Of a stretch of 64,000 nucleotides of DNA, positions 8,806 to 17,949 are shown piece by piece (the first letter of the stretch is position 1; each line of letters opens with the position of its first letter). The DNA comes from Polaromonas sp. (lineage in GTDB: Bacteria; Pseudomonadota; Gammaproteobacteria; Burkholderiales; Burkholderiaceae_C): assembly GCF_029945895.1 (NCBI RefSeq), contig NZ_JAQSDL010000097.1, forward strand, positions 69,377 to 133,376. Reading direction: 5' to 3'. The notes beneath the pieces are model-generated. The model made no database searches, was not told the DNA's origin, and saw only the letters and a program-made list of their open reading frames with translations. The translations under genes and the position numbers were made by a program.

Positions 8806-10803
8806 TCAGGCAGCGGTGACTTCGGCCAGCACCTGGTGGCGCTCGACCATGTCGCCGACCCGGCAGCGCAGGCTGCTCACGCTGCCTTCAAACGGCGCCG
8901 TGACGTGCAGTTCCATCTTCATCGATTCAAGCACGATCACGGTCTGGCCGACGGAGACCGTCTCGCCGACCGCCGCCTTGACCGCGACCACCTTGCCCAT
9001 CATCGGCGCGCCCAGTTGCCCGCTGGCCGCCGCGTCACCGGCGGCGCCGCCCAGATAGGGTTGCGCCGTTAACACGCTGCTGCCCAGCGCACTGGCGAGC
9101 TCGACCTGCCGCGCATCGCCCCGGATCGTCAGCTCCAGCGCCCGCCCGTCGCAATGCAACAGGGAGCGCCCGGCCGCCAGCGGCTGCAGCGAGGTGTTCA
9201 CTTCCTGCTCGCCAATGACCAGGGTGCAGGCACCATGAACATCACGGGCCGAAAAGCGCACCGGCCACTCGGTCGCACCGACCTTTAGCACCAGGGTCGG
9301 CTGGGGCGCGGCCTGAATTGGCCCACTGCTCAGGCGCCAGCCGGTAAAGTTGTCCCACAGGGTCCAGCAGCCCAGCGCGGGCGACTCGGCGCGCCGCTGC
9401 GCCAGCCAGTGCAGCGCCGCCGCCGCCAGGTGCTCCAGTGGAGGCGCCGCGGGGGCCAGCACGCCGCGCTGCGCATGGCGCTCGTCAATCAGGCGGGTGT
9501 GGAAAGTGGCATCGCGGGTTTCCGGCCATTCCAGCAGTTCCTGCAGGAACTCCAGGTTGGTGACCAGGCCGATCACCGTGCTCTCGCGCAATCCGGCCAC
9601 CAGCGCCCGGCGCGCCGAGTCGCGATCGCTCGCGTGCGCGATGAGCTTGGCGATCATCGAATCATAGTGCGGCGAGATTTCGTCGCCGCTGTCCACGCCG
9701 GACTCGATGCGCACGCCCGCGCGCGAAAAATCGACCACCTGCAGCCGCCCGGTGGCCGGCAAAAAGCCCGCGGCGGCGTCTTCGGCGCACAGCCGGGCTT
9801 CGAAAGCGTGGCCGGTGCACTTCACGTCAGCCTGCGCCAGTGGCAAGCGGCCGGTGTCGGCAATGCGCAGTTGCAGCTCGACCAGATCAAGGCCGGTCAC
9901 TTCTTCGGTCACCGGGTGCTCGACCTGCAGGCGCGGATTGACCTCCAGGAAGTAGTGCTCCTCGCCCGTGACCACGAACTCCACCGTGCCCAGGCCGCGG
10001 TAGTTCACGCCGGCGGCCAGCTTCACCGCATCGGCCAGAAGGGCGGCGCGCAGTTGGGGGCTCAGGCCGCTCGACGGCGCCTCTTCGATCACTTTTTGGT
10101 GGCGCCGCTGCAAGGTGCATTCGCGCTCGAACAGGTGAATGGCATGGCCCTGGCCGTCACCGGCCACCTGCACTTCCAGGTGGCGCACCTGCGGCAGGTA
10201 GCGCTCGACGATCAATTCGCCGTTGCCGAAAGATTTTTCCGCCTCCCGCATGGCACTCTCGATGCGTCCTTCCAGCCCGTCCAGCGTGTCGATCACCGCC
10301 ATGCCGCGGCCGCCGCCGCCGGCCACGGCCTTGAGCAGCACCGGCAGCGTCATGCCGCGCACCAGATTCAACACCTCGGCCGGGTCGGTCATGCCGCTTT
10401 CGCTGCCGGGGATGACCGGCACGCCCAGGCGGGCCGCCTCGCGCTTGGCGCTGGCTTTGCCACCGACACGTTCGATGGTCTCGGCCCGGGGGCCGATGAA
10501 AGTGAGTCCGGCGGCTTCGAGCGCGCGCACGAAGTCCGCGTTCTCCGAAACGAAGCCATAGCCCGGGTGCACGGCGTCGGCGCCGACGCGCCGGGCCGCC
10601 GCGATGATGGCCTCGATGTTCAGATAACTTTCGCTCGGCGCGGCGCCCCCGAGTTCGACCGATTCACCGATTTCGCGCACATGGCGGGCTAGACGGTCGG
10701 CACTGGAATGCACGGTGGCCACTTCCAGGCCGAGCTTGCGGCAGGTGCGGGCAATGCGGCAGGCGATCTCGCCGCGGTTGGCAATGAGGACTTTTTTAAT
10801 CAT
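8806..10803 (-). CDS. Acyl-CoA carboxylase alpha subunit (biotin carboxylase + BCCP)
   Basis: 665-residue biotin-containing subunit of a 3-methylcrotonyl-CoA/geranyl-CoA-type carboxylase. Domains in order: biotin carboxylase with ATP-grasp (residues 1-450; MIKKVLIANRGEIA start, GGGGRGM loop, EVNPRLQVEHPVTE), a linker domain, and a C-terminal biotinyl domain with biotin-accepting Lys629 in ESMKMEL. Length matches LiuD/AtuF proteins. The beta subunit is encoded immediately upstream at 10870-12477. It carboxylates a gamma-carbon of a branched enoyl-CoA; which one (methylcrotonyl, geranyl or another) cannot be decided here. Confidence 0.93.
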   Translation of the reverse strand: MIKKVLIANRGEIACRIARTCRKLGLEVATVHSSADRLARHVREIGESVELGGAAPSESYLNIEAIIAAARRVGADAVHPGYGFVSENADFVRALEAAGLTFIGPRAETIERVGGKASAKREAARLGVPVIPGSESGMTDPAEVLNLVRGMTLPVLLKAVAGGGGRGMAVIDTLDGLEGRIESAMREAEKSFGNGELIVERYLPQVRHLEVQVAGDGQGHAIHLFERECTLQRRHQKVIEEAPSSGLSPQLRAALLADAVKLAAGVNYRGLGTVEFVVTGEEHYFLEVNPRLQVEHPVTEEVTGLDLVELQLRIADTGRLPLAQADVKCTGHAFEARLCAEDAAAGFLPATGRLQVVDFSRAGVRIESGVDSGDEISPHYDSMIAKLIAHASDRDSARRALVAGLRESTVIGLVTNLEFLQELLEWPETRDATFHTRLIDERHAQRGVLAPAAPPLEHLAAAALHWLAQRRAESPALGCWTLWDNFTGWRLSSGPIQAAPQPTLVLKVGATEWPVRFSARDVHGACTLVIGEQEVNTSLQPLAAGRSLLHCDGRALELTIRGDARQVELASALGSSVLTAQPYLGGAAGDAAASGQLGAPMMGKVVAVKAAVGETVSVGQTVIVLESMKMELHVTAPFEGSVSSLRCRVGDMVERHQVLAEVTAA

Positions 10804-10869
10804 GTCCGACTCCCGCGGCGAATTGGATCATCAAGACGGTAAGGATGCGTTGCATGGCTGGCGTCCTGG

Positions 10870-12477
10870 TTAGAAACGGAAGACACCGAACGGCGTCGGT
10901 TTGGCGGCAGTACGGGATGCGAGGTCGAGCAGCAGCCCCATGGCGTCGCGTGTTTCCACCGGATCGATGATGCCGTCCACCCACAAATTCGAGGAGAAGT
11001 TTTTCGCCGGCTGGAAGTCTTCGTAAATCTTGCGCACCGGGGCCTTGAACGCCTCTTCTTCCTCGGGCGTCCACTCTTTTCCCTCGGTCTTGTTGATCTG
11101 TTTGCGCACCAGCGCCATCACAGTGGCGGCCTGATCCGGACCCATGATGGCCGCGCGGCCGGTCGGCCAGGCAAACATCGCGGTCGGATTGAACGGGCGG
11201 CCGCACATCGCCAGGTAGCCGGCGCCGTAAGAGGCGCCCATGATGATGGTGTACTTGGGCACGTTGGCCGACGCCATGGCCGTGATCATCTTGGCGCCGG
11301 CCTTGGCGATGCCGGCCTGCTCGGCGGCGCGCCCGACCATGAAACCGGTCACATCGGCCATGAACAGCAGCGGGATGTCGCGCTGGCAGCACAAATCAAT
11401 GAAGTGCGCCGCCTTCATCGCGCTGTCCGGGAACAGCACGCCCTGGTTGGCCAGGATGCCGACCTCGTGGCCATGGATGCGCGCAAAGCCGGTCAGCAGG
11501 GTGTCGCCGTACATCGGCTTGAATTCCTGAAACCGGCTGTCGTCGACAAAACGCGCCAGAATCTCGCGCGTGTCGGTCGGAATCTTGGTGTCGCGGCTGA
11601 TGATGCCGTAAATCTCGCGCGGATCGAAGCGCGGCGGCAGCGACGGCTGGCGCGTCCAGCGTGGCTTGGGCTGCTCGCCCAGGTCCCGTACGATTTCACG
11701 CGTGATGGCCAGCGCGTGGCGGTCATCTTCGGCGATGTGGTCGGTGACGCCGCTGACACTGCAGTGCATCTTGGCGCCGCCCAGCGACTCGGCATCCACC
11801 GTCTCGCCGGTGGCGGCAAAGGTCAGCTCGGGACCGCCGAGGTACATATAGCCCTGCTCCTTAACAATCACCGCCTCGTCGCACAGCGCCGGGATGTAGG
11901 CGCCACCCGCCGTGCAGGGGCCCATCACCACGGCAATCTGCTGGATGCCTTCGGCCGACATGCGAACCTGGTTGTTGAAAATGCTGCCGAACTGCCCCAC
12001 ATCGGGAAAGATGTTGGCCATTTCCGGCAGGAAGGCGCCACCACTGTCCACCAGCGTGATGCAGGGCAAGCGGTGTGCCCAGGCAATCTGCTGCGCCCGC
12101 ACATGCTTCTTGCAGGTCATGCCGTAGTAGGTGCCGCCCTTCACGGTGGCGTCGTTGGCGATGATCATGCACGCTCGACCCTGCACCAGGCCGATGCCGG
12201 TGATGATGCTGGCGCCCGGCGGCACGCCGTCGTACATGCCTTCGCCGGCCAGCATGCCGACCTCCAGGAAAGGCGAACCCGGATCGAGCAGCACTTCGAC
12301 GCGATGCCGCGGCAGGATCTTGTTGCGCGCCAGGTGTTTTTCCCGCGCTTTCAGGGGGCCACCGGCCAGCGCCTGTTGGCGACGACTCTGCAGGTTCGCG
12401 ATCACGGCCTCGTAGGCTTGGCGGTTGAGCCGAAACTCGTCGTCAGAAGTCGACACACGTGAAGAAAGAATGGTCAT
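10870..12477 (-). CDS. Acyl-CoA carboxylase beta subunit (carboxyltransferase)
   Basis: 535-residue carboxyltransferase subunit, the same length as typical methylcrotonyl-CoA carboxylase beta subunits. Seen: LVDSGGAFLPEMANIFPD in the N-terminal crotonase-like half, CTAGGAYIPALCDEAV, and in the C-terminal half GASYGAGYLAMCGRPF and IMGPDQAATVM. Usual methylcrotonyl enzymes read MGGEQAA there, so MGPDQAA may indicate another substrate. It transfers carboxyl from biotin of the alpha subunit (8806-10803) to the enoyl-CoA and is translated just before it, with a 66-base gap. Confidence 0.93.
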   Translation of the reverse strand: MTILSSRVSTSDDEFRLNRQAYEAVIANLQSRRQQALAGGPLKAREKHLARNKILPRHRVEVLLDPGSPFLEVGMLAGEGMYDGVPPGASIITGIGLVQGRACMIIANDATVKGGTYYGMTCKKHVRAQQIAWAHRLPCITLVDSGGAFLPEMANIFPDVGQFGSIFNNQVRMSAEGIQQIAVVMGPCTAGGAYIPALCDEAVIVKEQGYMYLGGPELTFAATGETVDAESLGGAKMHCSVSGVTDHIAEDDRHALAITREIVRDLGEQPKPRWTRQPSLPPRFDPREIYGIISRDTKIPTDTREILARFVDDSRFQEFKPMYGDTLLTGFARIHGHEVGILANQGVLFPDSAMKAAHFIDLCCQRDIPLLFMADVTGFMVGRAAEQAGIAKAGAKMITAMASANVPKYTIIMGASYGAGYLAMCGRPFNPTAMFAWPTGRAAIMGPDQAATVMALVRKQINKTEGKEWTPEEEEAFKAPVRKIYEDFQPAKNFSSNLWVDGIIDPVETRDAMGLLLDLASRTAAKPTPFGVFRF

Positions 12478-12508
12478 AGTCGCTCTTGCGTCGGTTCGTA
12501 AAAAAGTA

Positions 12509-13300
12509 TCAGGGCTTGAACACGGGGGTGCGGCGGGCTTCGAACGCCGCCAGGCCCTCGCTGACGTCGTCGTCCATCAGGGCGGCACTGGCCAGGTCTT
12601 CTTCCAGCTGGAGGCCGACCTCCAATGAGCCCTCCATGCCCTGGCGCGCCAGGCGCTTCATGGTCGCCATGCCGATGCGGCTGCGCGTGGCGATCTTGGT
12701 GCAGTACGCCAGCGCCTCTTCGTGCAGCTTGTCGGGCTCGACCACGTAATTGACCAAGCCCCACTGTTCGGCAGTGGCGGCATCGATCCAGCGCGCCGAG
12801 AAAAACATGTCCAAGCCGCGGCGCAGGCCAACGATGCGCGCAAAGCGCTGGCTGCCGCCCCAGCCGGGAATCAGGCCGAACTGGGCATGCTGGTCGCCAA
12901 AGCGCGCGTCCCTGGCCGCAAAGATGATGTCGCAGGCCAGCATCAGTTCACTGCCACCGGCCAGGGTCAGGCCCTGGCAGGCCGCCACCACCGGCAGATC
13001 GCTGCGCTCCAGGCGCTTGAGCACGCTGTGGCCATAGCTGATGAACTGCTTGAGTTTGGCCGGGTCAGCGCGCAGCAACTTCACCTCGTCGAGGTCGGCG
13101 CCGGTGCAGAAATGCTTGCCTTGCGAGCGGATCAAGATGGCGCGCACACCGGAGCCGGGTTTCTCGAATTCGTCAACCGCCGCCTCGATGCCCGCATGAA
13201 CGGACATCGACAGACAATTGAATTTCTCGGGGCGTGCCAACTCGATGATGCCGACCGCACCGGAACAAGTGACGACGACAGGAGGGGGAACCTGACTCAT
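12509..13300 (-). CDS. Enoyl-CoA hydratase/isomerase family protein
   Basis: 263-residue crotonase. The frame is open further upstream, but ATG at 13300 (MSQVPPPVVV) overlaps the stop of the acyl-CoA dehydrogenase gene by four bases and gives the normal length. Oxyanion-hole segments: KHFCTGADLDEV and CQGLTLAGGSELMLACD, retaining the first catalytic Glu. The second Glu region reads GDQHAQFGLIPGWGGSQR, so the second Glu appears replaced by His. It may be a hydratase with altered chemistry or an isomerase. Same operon as the carboxylase. Confidence 0.9.
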   Translation of the reverse strand: MSQVPPPVVVTCSGAVGIIELARPEKFNCLSMSVHAGIEAAVDEFEKPGSGVRAILIRSQGKHFCTGADLDEVKLLRADPAKLKQFISYGHSVLKRLERSDLPVVAACQGLTLAGGSELMLACDIIFAARDARFGDQHAQFGLIPGWGGSQRFARIVGLRRGLDMFFSARWIDAATAEQWGLVNYVVEPDKLHEEALAYCTKIATRSRIGMATMKRLARQGMEGSLEVGLQLEEDLASAALMDDDVSEGLAAFEARRTPVFKP

Positions 13301-14463
13301 TTCTTGCTCTCCTTGGCATACTGCACGGCGGCGCGGCCCACGCGCTCGCGGGCAACGATCAGCTTCATGATTTGCGCCGTGCCGTCGCCGATTTCCAGGC
13401 CCATCACATCGCGCAGGCGCTGCTGGTGCGGCAGGTCCATCGACCAGCCGTAGTGACCAAACGTGAGCAGGCACTGGTGGATCGTGTCAAACGCCGTTTT
13501 GGGGCCCATCCACTTGACCATGGCGGCTTCCGCGGTGTGCGGCTGGCCGGCGTCGCGCAAGGCCAGACCGTGGTAACAAAGCTGGCGGCAGGCGGCGATC
13601 AGGGTCTCGAATTCGACAATCGGAAAACTCACGCCCTGGTACTGCGCCAGCGGTGCACCAAAGGTGTGACGCTCCTTCACGTACTCCCAGGTCTCGTCGA
13701 TCGACGCCTGCGCGGCGGCCACGCATTGGAGCGCGATCAGGATGCGGCTGAAGTCAAAGCCCTGCATCACCTGCGTGAAGCCCTTGCCCTCCGCGCCCAG
13801 CCGGTTCTCGACCGGCACCCGCACGTCGTCGAAAAACACCGAGCCACGGCCGATGATCTTGCTGCCGACGTCGTTGAAGCGCGTGCGCTGCACGCCTTTC
13901 TGGTTCAGGTCCACCAGGAACGCGCTGATGCCGCGCGCGCCCTCCTCGGGCTTGCCGGTGCGCGCGAACAACACAATGGCATCGGCCTGATCGGCAAAGG
14001 TGATAGAGGTCTTCTCGCCGGAAAGCACGTACTCGTCGCCAACGCGACGCGCCTTGAGTTGCAGATTGGCGGCATCCGAGCCGCCCCGCGGTTCGGTCAA
14101 ACCCAGAGCGACGATGGCCTCGCCCGCCACGATCCGGCTGTTCCAGGTGCGCGCCAGCTCGGGGGACGCATTGGCATGAATGATGGCACCCATCAGCGAA
14201 CTGAGCAACTGCATGTAGCTGACGTTGAAGTCGCCATAGGCAATTTCCTCGGTGATGATGCCGGCCGTGACACCACTCAAGCCCAAGCCGCCATATTCCT
14301 CGGGCAGATCAACGCCGATCAGACCGAGTGAACCCATTTCCTTGAACAGCGCACGGTCGATGCCCGGTTGCGATTCGCGCTTCTGGTAATCGGGCCTGAG
14401 CCTCTCTCTCGCAAAGCGGCGCGCCACGTCACGCAGCGCAATCTGGTCGTCATCGAACATCAT
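13297..14463 (-). CDS. Acyl-CoA dehydrogenase, Asp-type active site
   Basis: 388-residue acyl-CoA dehydrogenase and first gene of the leftward operon. ATG at 14463 (MMFDDDQIAL) follows an AAGGAGGT site at 7-base spacing; the in-frame upstream extension lacks family sequence. Signature GLTEPRGGSDAANLQLKARR. The C-terminal motif usually containing the catalytic Glu (EGT) reads GDGTAQIMKLIVARE, so Asp replaces Glu. Asp at this position is associated, to my knowledge, with alicyclic acyl-CoA dehydrogenases, consistent with badHI in the window, but short branched substrates are also possible. Divergently transcribed from 14623. Confidence 0.92.
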   Translation of the reverse strand: MMFDDDQIALRDVARRFARERLRPDYQKRESQPGIDRALFKEMGSLGLIGVDLPEEYGGLGLSGVTAGIITEEIAYGDFNVSYMQLLSSLMGAIIHANASPELARTWNSRIVAGEAIVALGLTEPRGGSDAANLQLKARRVGDEYVLSGEKTSITFADQADAIVLFARTGKPEEGARGISAFLVDLNQKGVQRTRFNDVGSKIIGRGSVFFDDVRVPVENRLGAEGKGFTQVMQGFDFSRILIALQCVAAAQASIDETWEYVKERHTFGAPLAQYQGVSFPIVEFETLIAACRQLCYHGLALRDAGQPHTAEAAMVKWMGPKTAFDTIHQCLLTFGHYGWSMDLPHQQRLRDVMGLEIGDGTAQIMKLIVARERVGRAAVQYAKESKK

Positions 14464-14549
14464 GGGTAATACCTCCTTGCTGACTGTTGTCGAAATCGCC
14501 GCCTGCATCACACCGTCAATCCGGACGAAGAATTTGAGGTGCTCGCCAA

Positions 14550-14602
14550 TTGCATGGCTGGTCGACGCCGTATGATATATCATCGAACAGGTGTTAGTTA
14601 GA
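14550..14602. promoter_or_regulatory. Divergent promoter region with palindrome and operator half-site
   Basis: This lies in the 160-base gap between two divergent operons. It holds the perfect 12-base palindrome ATGATATATCAT (14572-14583) and, at 14593-14602, GTTAGTTAGA, whose complement TCTAACTAAC matches the left half of the CCTAACTA operator seen elsewhere in the window; the other half is poorly conserved. A weak promoter (TTGCAT at 14550, AT-rich block at 14571) is possible. Regulation by the TetR at 34649 is inference. Confidence 0.4.
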
Positions 14603-14622
14603 TTTTCAAGGAAACTTTCTCG

Positions 14623-16671
14623 ATGTCCACCGAAGCTACTGTTTTCTTTCCGACGCTACTCTCCACCCTGAAGGTCGGCGCGCACACCCTTGGCAACCGG
14701 ACGCTGATGGGCTCGATGCACACACGTCTGGAGTCGCTGGACCGCTCCATCGACCGGCTGTCCCTGTTCTATGCCGAGCGGGCACGCGGTGGTGCGGGCC
14801 TGATCGTCACCGGCGGCTATGCCCCCTGCCAGGATGGCCTGCTGGATGAAACCGGCCCCCTGCTTGTCACGACGGAGCAGGCCGATGCGCTCAAACCGAT
14901 TCCGCAGGCGGTGCATGCCGAGGGCGGCAAGATCATTCTGCAAATCCTGCATACAGGCCGCTACGCAAAAGTCGCCAGGCCCGTCGGAGCCTCCGAAATT
15001 CCCTCTCCCATCAACCCGCGCGCGCCGCGCGCCCTGAGCACGGCCGAAGTCTGGCAAACGATTGAGGACTATGTGCGCTGCGCCGAACTCGCGCAACGCG
15101 CCGGCTTCGATGGCGTCGAGATCATGGGCTCGGAGGGCTACCTGCTCAACCAGTTCACCGTCACGCGCACCAACAAGCGCGGCGACGAATTTGGCGGCAG
15201 CATGGAAAACCGCCATCGCCTGCCGGTGGAGATCGTTCGTCGCACGCGTGCCCGGGTGGGTCCAGAGTTTCTGCTGATGTTCCGGGTCTCGGCGCTTGAT
15301 CTGGTCGAGGGCGGCGCCCCGGCTGACGAAATCGCCCATCTCGCCCAGGCGGTGCAGGCTGCTGGCGCCGATATTATTAACACCGGCATCGGCTGGCACG
15401 AAGCCCGCATCCCGACCATTGCCTACGTTGTACCGCGTGCCGCCTGGCGCTTCGCCGCGGCCCGCATCAAAAAAGCGGTGACGATTCCCGTCATCGTCTC
15501 CAACCGCATCAACACCCCGGAAGTGGCCGAAGACATTCTGGCCAGCGGCGACGCCGACATGGTGTCGATGGCCCGCCCCTTCCTGGCCGACGCCGACTTC
15601 GTGCGCAAGGCGGCCGAGGGTCGCGCCGACGAGATCAACACCTGCATCGCCTGCAACCAGGCCTGTCTCGACTACATCTTCTCCGAGCGCCCGGCCACCT
15701 GCCTGGTCAACCCGCGCGCCGGGCGTGAGCTGGAGTTTTCACTATTGCCGCCACGGGCCGTGCCGCGCACGGTGGCGGTGATCGGCGCCGGCGCGGCCGG
15801 GTTGGCCTGCGCGCTGACCGCCGCCGAGCGCGGCCACGCGGTCACCCTGTTCGAAGCCGGTCCCGAGATCGGCGGCCAGTTGAACCTGGCCCGGGCCGTG
15901 CCGGGCAAGCAGGAGTTCAATGAACTGCTGCGCTACTTCAAGCAAGGCGTGGCGCGGCATGGCGTGACGCTCAAGCTCAATACCCGGGCGGATGCCCCCG
16001 CTCTCGTCAACGGCCACTACGACCGCATCGTGGTGGCCACCGGCGTGCGCCCGCGCACGCCGCAGATCCCGGGCATAGCTCACCCGAAAGTGGTGAGCTA
16101 TGCCGACCTGCTGTCGGGCCGGGCACAGGCCGGCCGCAAGGTGGCCGTGATCGGCGCCGGCGGCATCGGCTTCGACGTGGCAACGTTCCTGCTGCACGAA
16201 ACGCCGCCCGATGGCCCCCGGCCGCAGACGGTCGCGCAGTTTCAGTCCGAATGGGGTGTCGACACCTCGCCCACAGCCGCAGGCGGCCTCAAACCGATGC
16301 AGTCCGTCAGCTCGCCACGCGAAGTCACCCTGTTGCAGCGCAAGCCGGAAAAACCCGGGCGCAGCCTGGGCATGACCACCGGCTGGGCGATCAAGGCCGA
16401 GCTGGCGCGGCGCGGCCTGCGCACGCTCTCGGGCTGCAGCTATGAACGCATCGACGACGCCGGATTGCATCTGAGCGTCAACGGCGTGCCACAGACGCTG
16501 GAGGTGGACACCATCGTCCTGTGCGCCGGTCAGGACAGCGAGAACGCATTGCTTGCCGAACTGCGCGCGCTCGGCCTCACGCCCGATCTGATCGGCGGGG
16601 CCGAGCTGGCCACCGAACTCGATGCCTTGCGCGCCATTGACCAGGGCACGCGCCTCGGTCTGGCCCTCTGA
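14623..16671 (+). CDS. NADPH-dependent 2,4-dienoyl-CoA reductase (FadH type)
   Basis: 682-residue three-domain flavoprotein. An N-terminal old-yellow-enzyme barrel binds FMN (residues 1-345), with proton donors Tyr in IMGSEGY and His in GIGWHEARIP as in E. coli FadH. A 4Fe-4S cluster site follows, CIACNQACLDYIF plus a fourth Cys in ATCLVNP (about 345-365), then FAD/NAD(P)H domains (VIGAGAAGLAC near 385 and VIGAGGIGFDV near 508). All key residues are present, so it should be active on 2,4-dienoyl-CoAs formed when unsaturated or cyclic acids are oxidised. First gene of the rightward operon. Similar domain enzymes act on other enones, so the substrate is inferred. Confidence 0.92.
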   Translation: MSTEATVFFPTLLSTLKVGAHTLGNRTLMGSMHTRLESLDRSIDRLSLFYAERARGGAGLIVTGGYAPCQDGLLDETGPLLVTTEQADALKPIPQAVHAEGGKIILQILHTGRYAKVARPVGASEIPSPINPRAPRALSTAEVWQTIEDYVRCAELAQRAGFDGVEIMGSEGYLLNQFTVTRTNKRGDEFGGSMENRHRLPVEIVRRTRARVGPEFLLMFRVSALDLVEGGAPADEIAHLAQAVQAAGADIINTGIGWHEARIPTIAYVVPRAAWRFAAARIKKAVTIPVIVSNRINTPEVAEDILASGDADMVSMARPFLADADFVRKAAEGRADEINTCIACNQACLDYIFSERPATCLVNPRAGRELEFSLLPPRAVPRTVAVIGAGAAGLACALTAAERGHAVTLFEAGPEIGGQLNLARAVPGKQEFNELLRYFKQGVARHGVTLKLNTRADAPALVNGHYDRIVVATGVRPRTPQIPGIAHPKVVSYADLLSGRAQAGRKVAVIGAGGIGFDVATFLLHETPPDGPRPQTVAQFQSEWGVDTSPTAAGGLKPMQSVSSPREVTLLQRKPEKPGRSLGMTTGWAIKAELARRGLRTLSGCSYERIDDAGLHLSVNGVPQTLEVDTIVLCAGQDSENALLAELRALGLTPDLIGGAELATELDALRAIDQGTRLGLAL

Positions 16672-16689
16672 ACCCACTCGAGCATCCCC

Positions 16690-17856
16690 ATGGATTTCAC
16701 ACCCAACCCAGAGCACGAATCCATCCGCGAGGCCATCGGTAAAATCTGCGCCCGCTTCGACGACGGCTACTGGCTCGAACGCGACAGGGTTGGCGGCTTT
16801 CCGCACGAGCTGCACCGCGCCCTGGCCGATGGCGGCTGGCTCGGCATTTGCCTGCCGCAGGAATATGGCGGCGGCGGGCTGGGCATCAGTGAAGCCACCG
16901 TGATGATGCAGGCCATCTCGCAGTCGGGCGCCGGGCTGTCGGGCGCATCGGCGGTGCACATGAACATTTTCGGCCTGCAGCCGGTGGCCGTGTTCGGCAA
17001 CGAGGCGCAGAAACGCCGCATGCTGCCGCCGCTGATCCAGGGCAAGGAAAAAGCCTGCTTCGCCGTCACCGAGCCCAACACCGGGCTGAACACGACCCGT
17101 CTGAAAACCCGAGCCGAACGGGCAGGCGACCACTATGTGCTGTCCGGCCAGAAGGTCTGGATCTCGACCGCCCAGGTGGCCGAGAAGATGCTCATTCTGG
17201 CGCGCACCACGCCGATCGAGGACTGCAAGAAACCGACCTTCGGCCTGAGCCTGTTCTACACCGACCTGGACCGCCGTTTTGTCGAGGTGCGTGAAATCGA
17301 CAAGATGGGGCGCAAGGCGGTGGATTCGAACCAGGTCTTCATCGACGGGCTGCGGGTGCCGCTGGAAGACCGCATTGGTGAAGAGGGGCGCGGCTTCGAA
17401 TACATCCTGCATGGCATGAACCCCGAACGGGTGCTGATCGCCGGCGAAGCGGTCGGCCTGGGCCGCAAGGCGCTGGAAGTGGCCGTCAAGTACGCCGGTG
17501 AACGCGTGGTCTTTGACCGGCCCATCGGGCAGAACCAGTCGATCCAGCATCCGCTGGCGCAATCATGGATGGAGCTTGAGGCCGCCGAGATGATGGCGAT
17601 GCGCGCGGCCTGGAAATACGACAATGGCCTGCCCTGCGGCGCCGATGCCAATGCCGCCAAGTACATGGCGGCCGAGGCCGGTTTCAACGCCTGCCAGCGC
17701 GCCATGGCCACGCTCGGCGGTTATGGCTACGCGAAGGAGTACCACGTCGAACGCTACCTGCGCGAAATGATGATCCCGCGCGTTGCGCCGATCAGCCCGC
17801 AACTCATCCTGTGCTTCATCGCCGAGAAGGTGCTGGGCCTGCCCAAATCCTATTGA
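16690..17856 (+). CDS. Acyl-CoA dehydrogenase (LPxSY C-terminus subgroup)
   Basis: 388-residue acyl-CoA dehydrogenase. Signature AVTEPNTGLNTTRLKTRA; the FAD-binding C-terminal half contains GGYGYAKEYHVERYLREM. The usual EGT catalytic motif is replaced by RVAPISPQLILCFIAEKVLGLPKSY. The same unusual ending (APLNREMV...GLPRSY) occurs in the gene at 23116, so the two are paralogues of one subgroup that must use another base. Operon with 14623; 18-base gap. Substrate unknown; probably a ring- or branch-containing acyl-CoA. Confidence 0.92.
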   Translation: MDFTPNPEHESIREAIGKICARFDDGYWLERDRVGGFPHELHRALADGGWLGICLPQEYGGGGLGISEATVMMQAISQSGAGLSGASAVHMNIFGLQPVAVFGNEAQKRRMLPPLIQGKEKACFAVTEPNTGLNTTRLKTRAERAGDHYVLSGQKVWISTAQVAEKMLILARTTPIEDCKKPTFGLSLFYTDLDRRFVEVREIDKMGRKAVDSNQVFIDGLRVPLEDRIGEEGRGFEYILHGMNPERVLIAGEAVGLGRKALEVAVKYAGERVVFDRPIGQNQSIQHPLAQSWMELEAAEMMAMRAAWKYDNGLPCGADANAAKYMAAEAGFNACQRAMATLGGYGYAKEYHVERYLREMMIPRVAPISPQLILCFIAEKVLGLPKSY

Positions 17857-17949
17857 CATTCACGAGCCCACGACCGATTTTCTTTCTGCCAAGGCCAGCA
17901 ATGCCCTCGTCAATACCCTCTTTTAACCCATGACACCACCCACCCCATC

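Noticed and set aside
8806..12477. Naming the first carboxylase as methylcrotonyl-CoA or geranyl-CoA carboxylase outright
   Set aside because: The carboxyltransferase carries MGPDQAA and the specificity residues could not be assigned with confidence by eye.
15742..17562. A 606-codon minus-strand open frame
   Set aside because: It lies antisense to the dienoyl-CoA reductase and acyl-CoA dehydrogenase genes, spans their boundary, and shows no protein family features.
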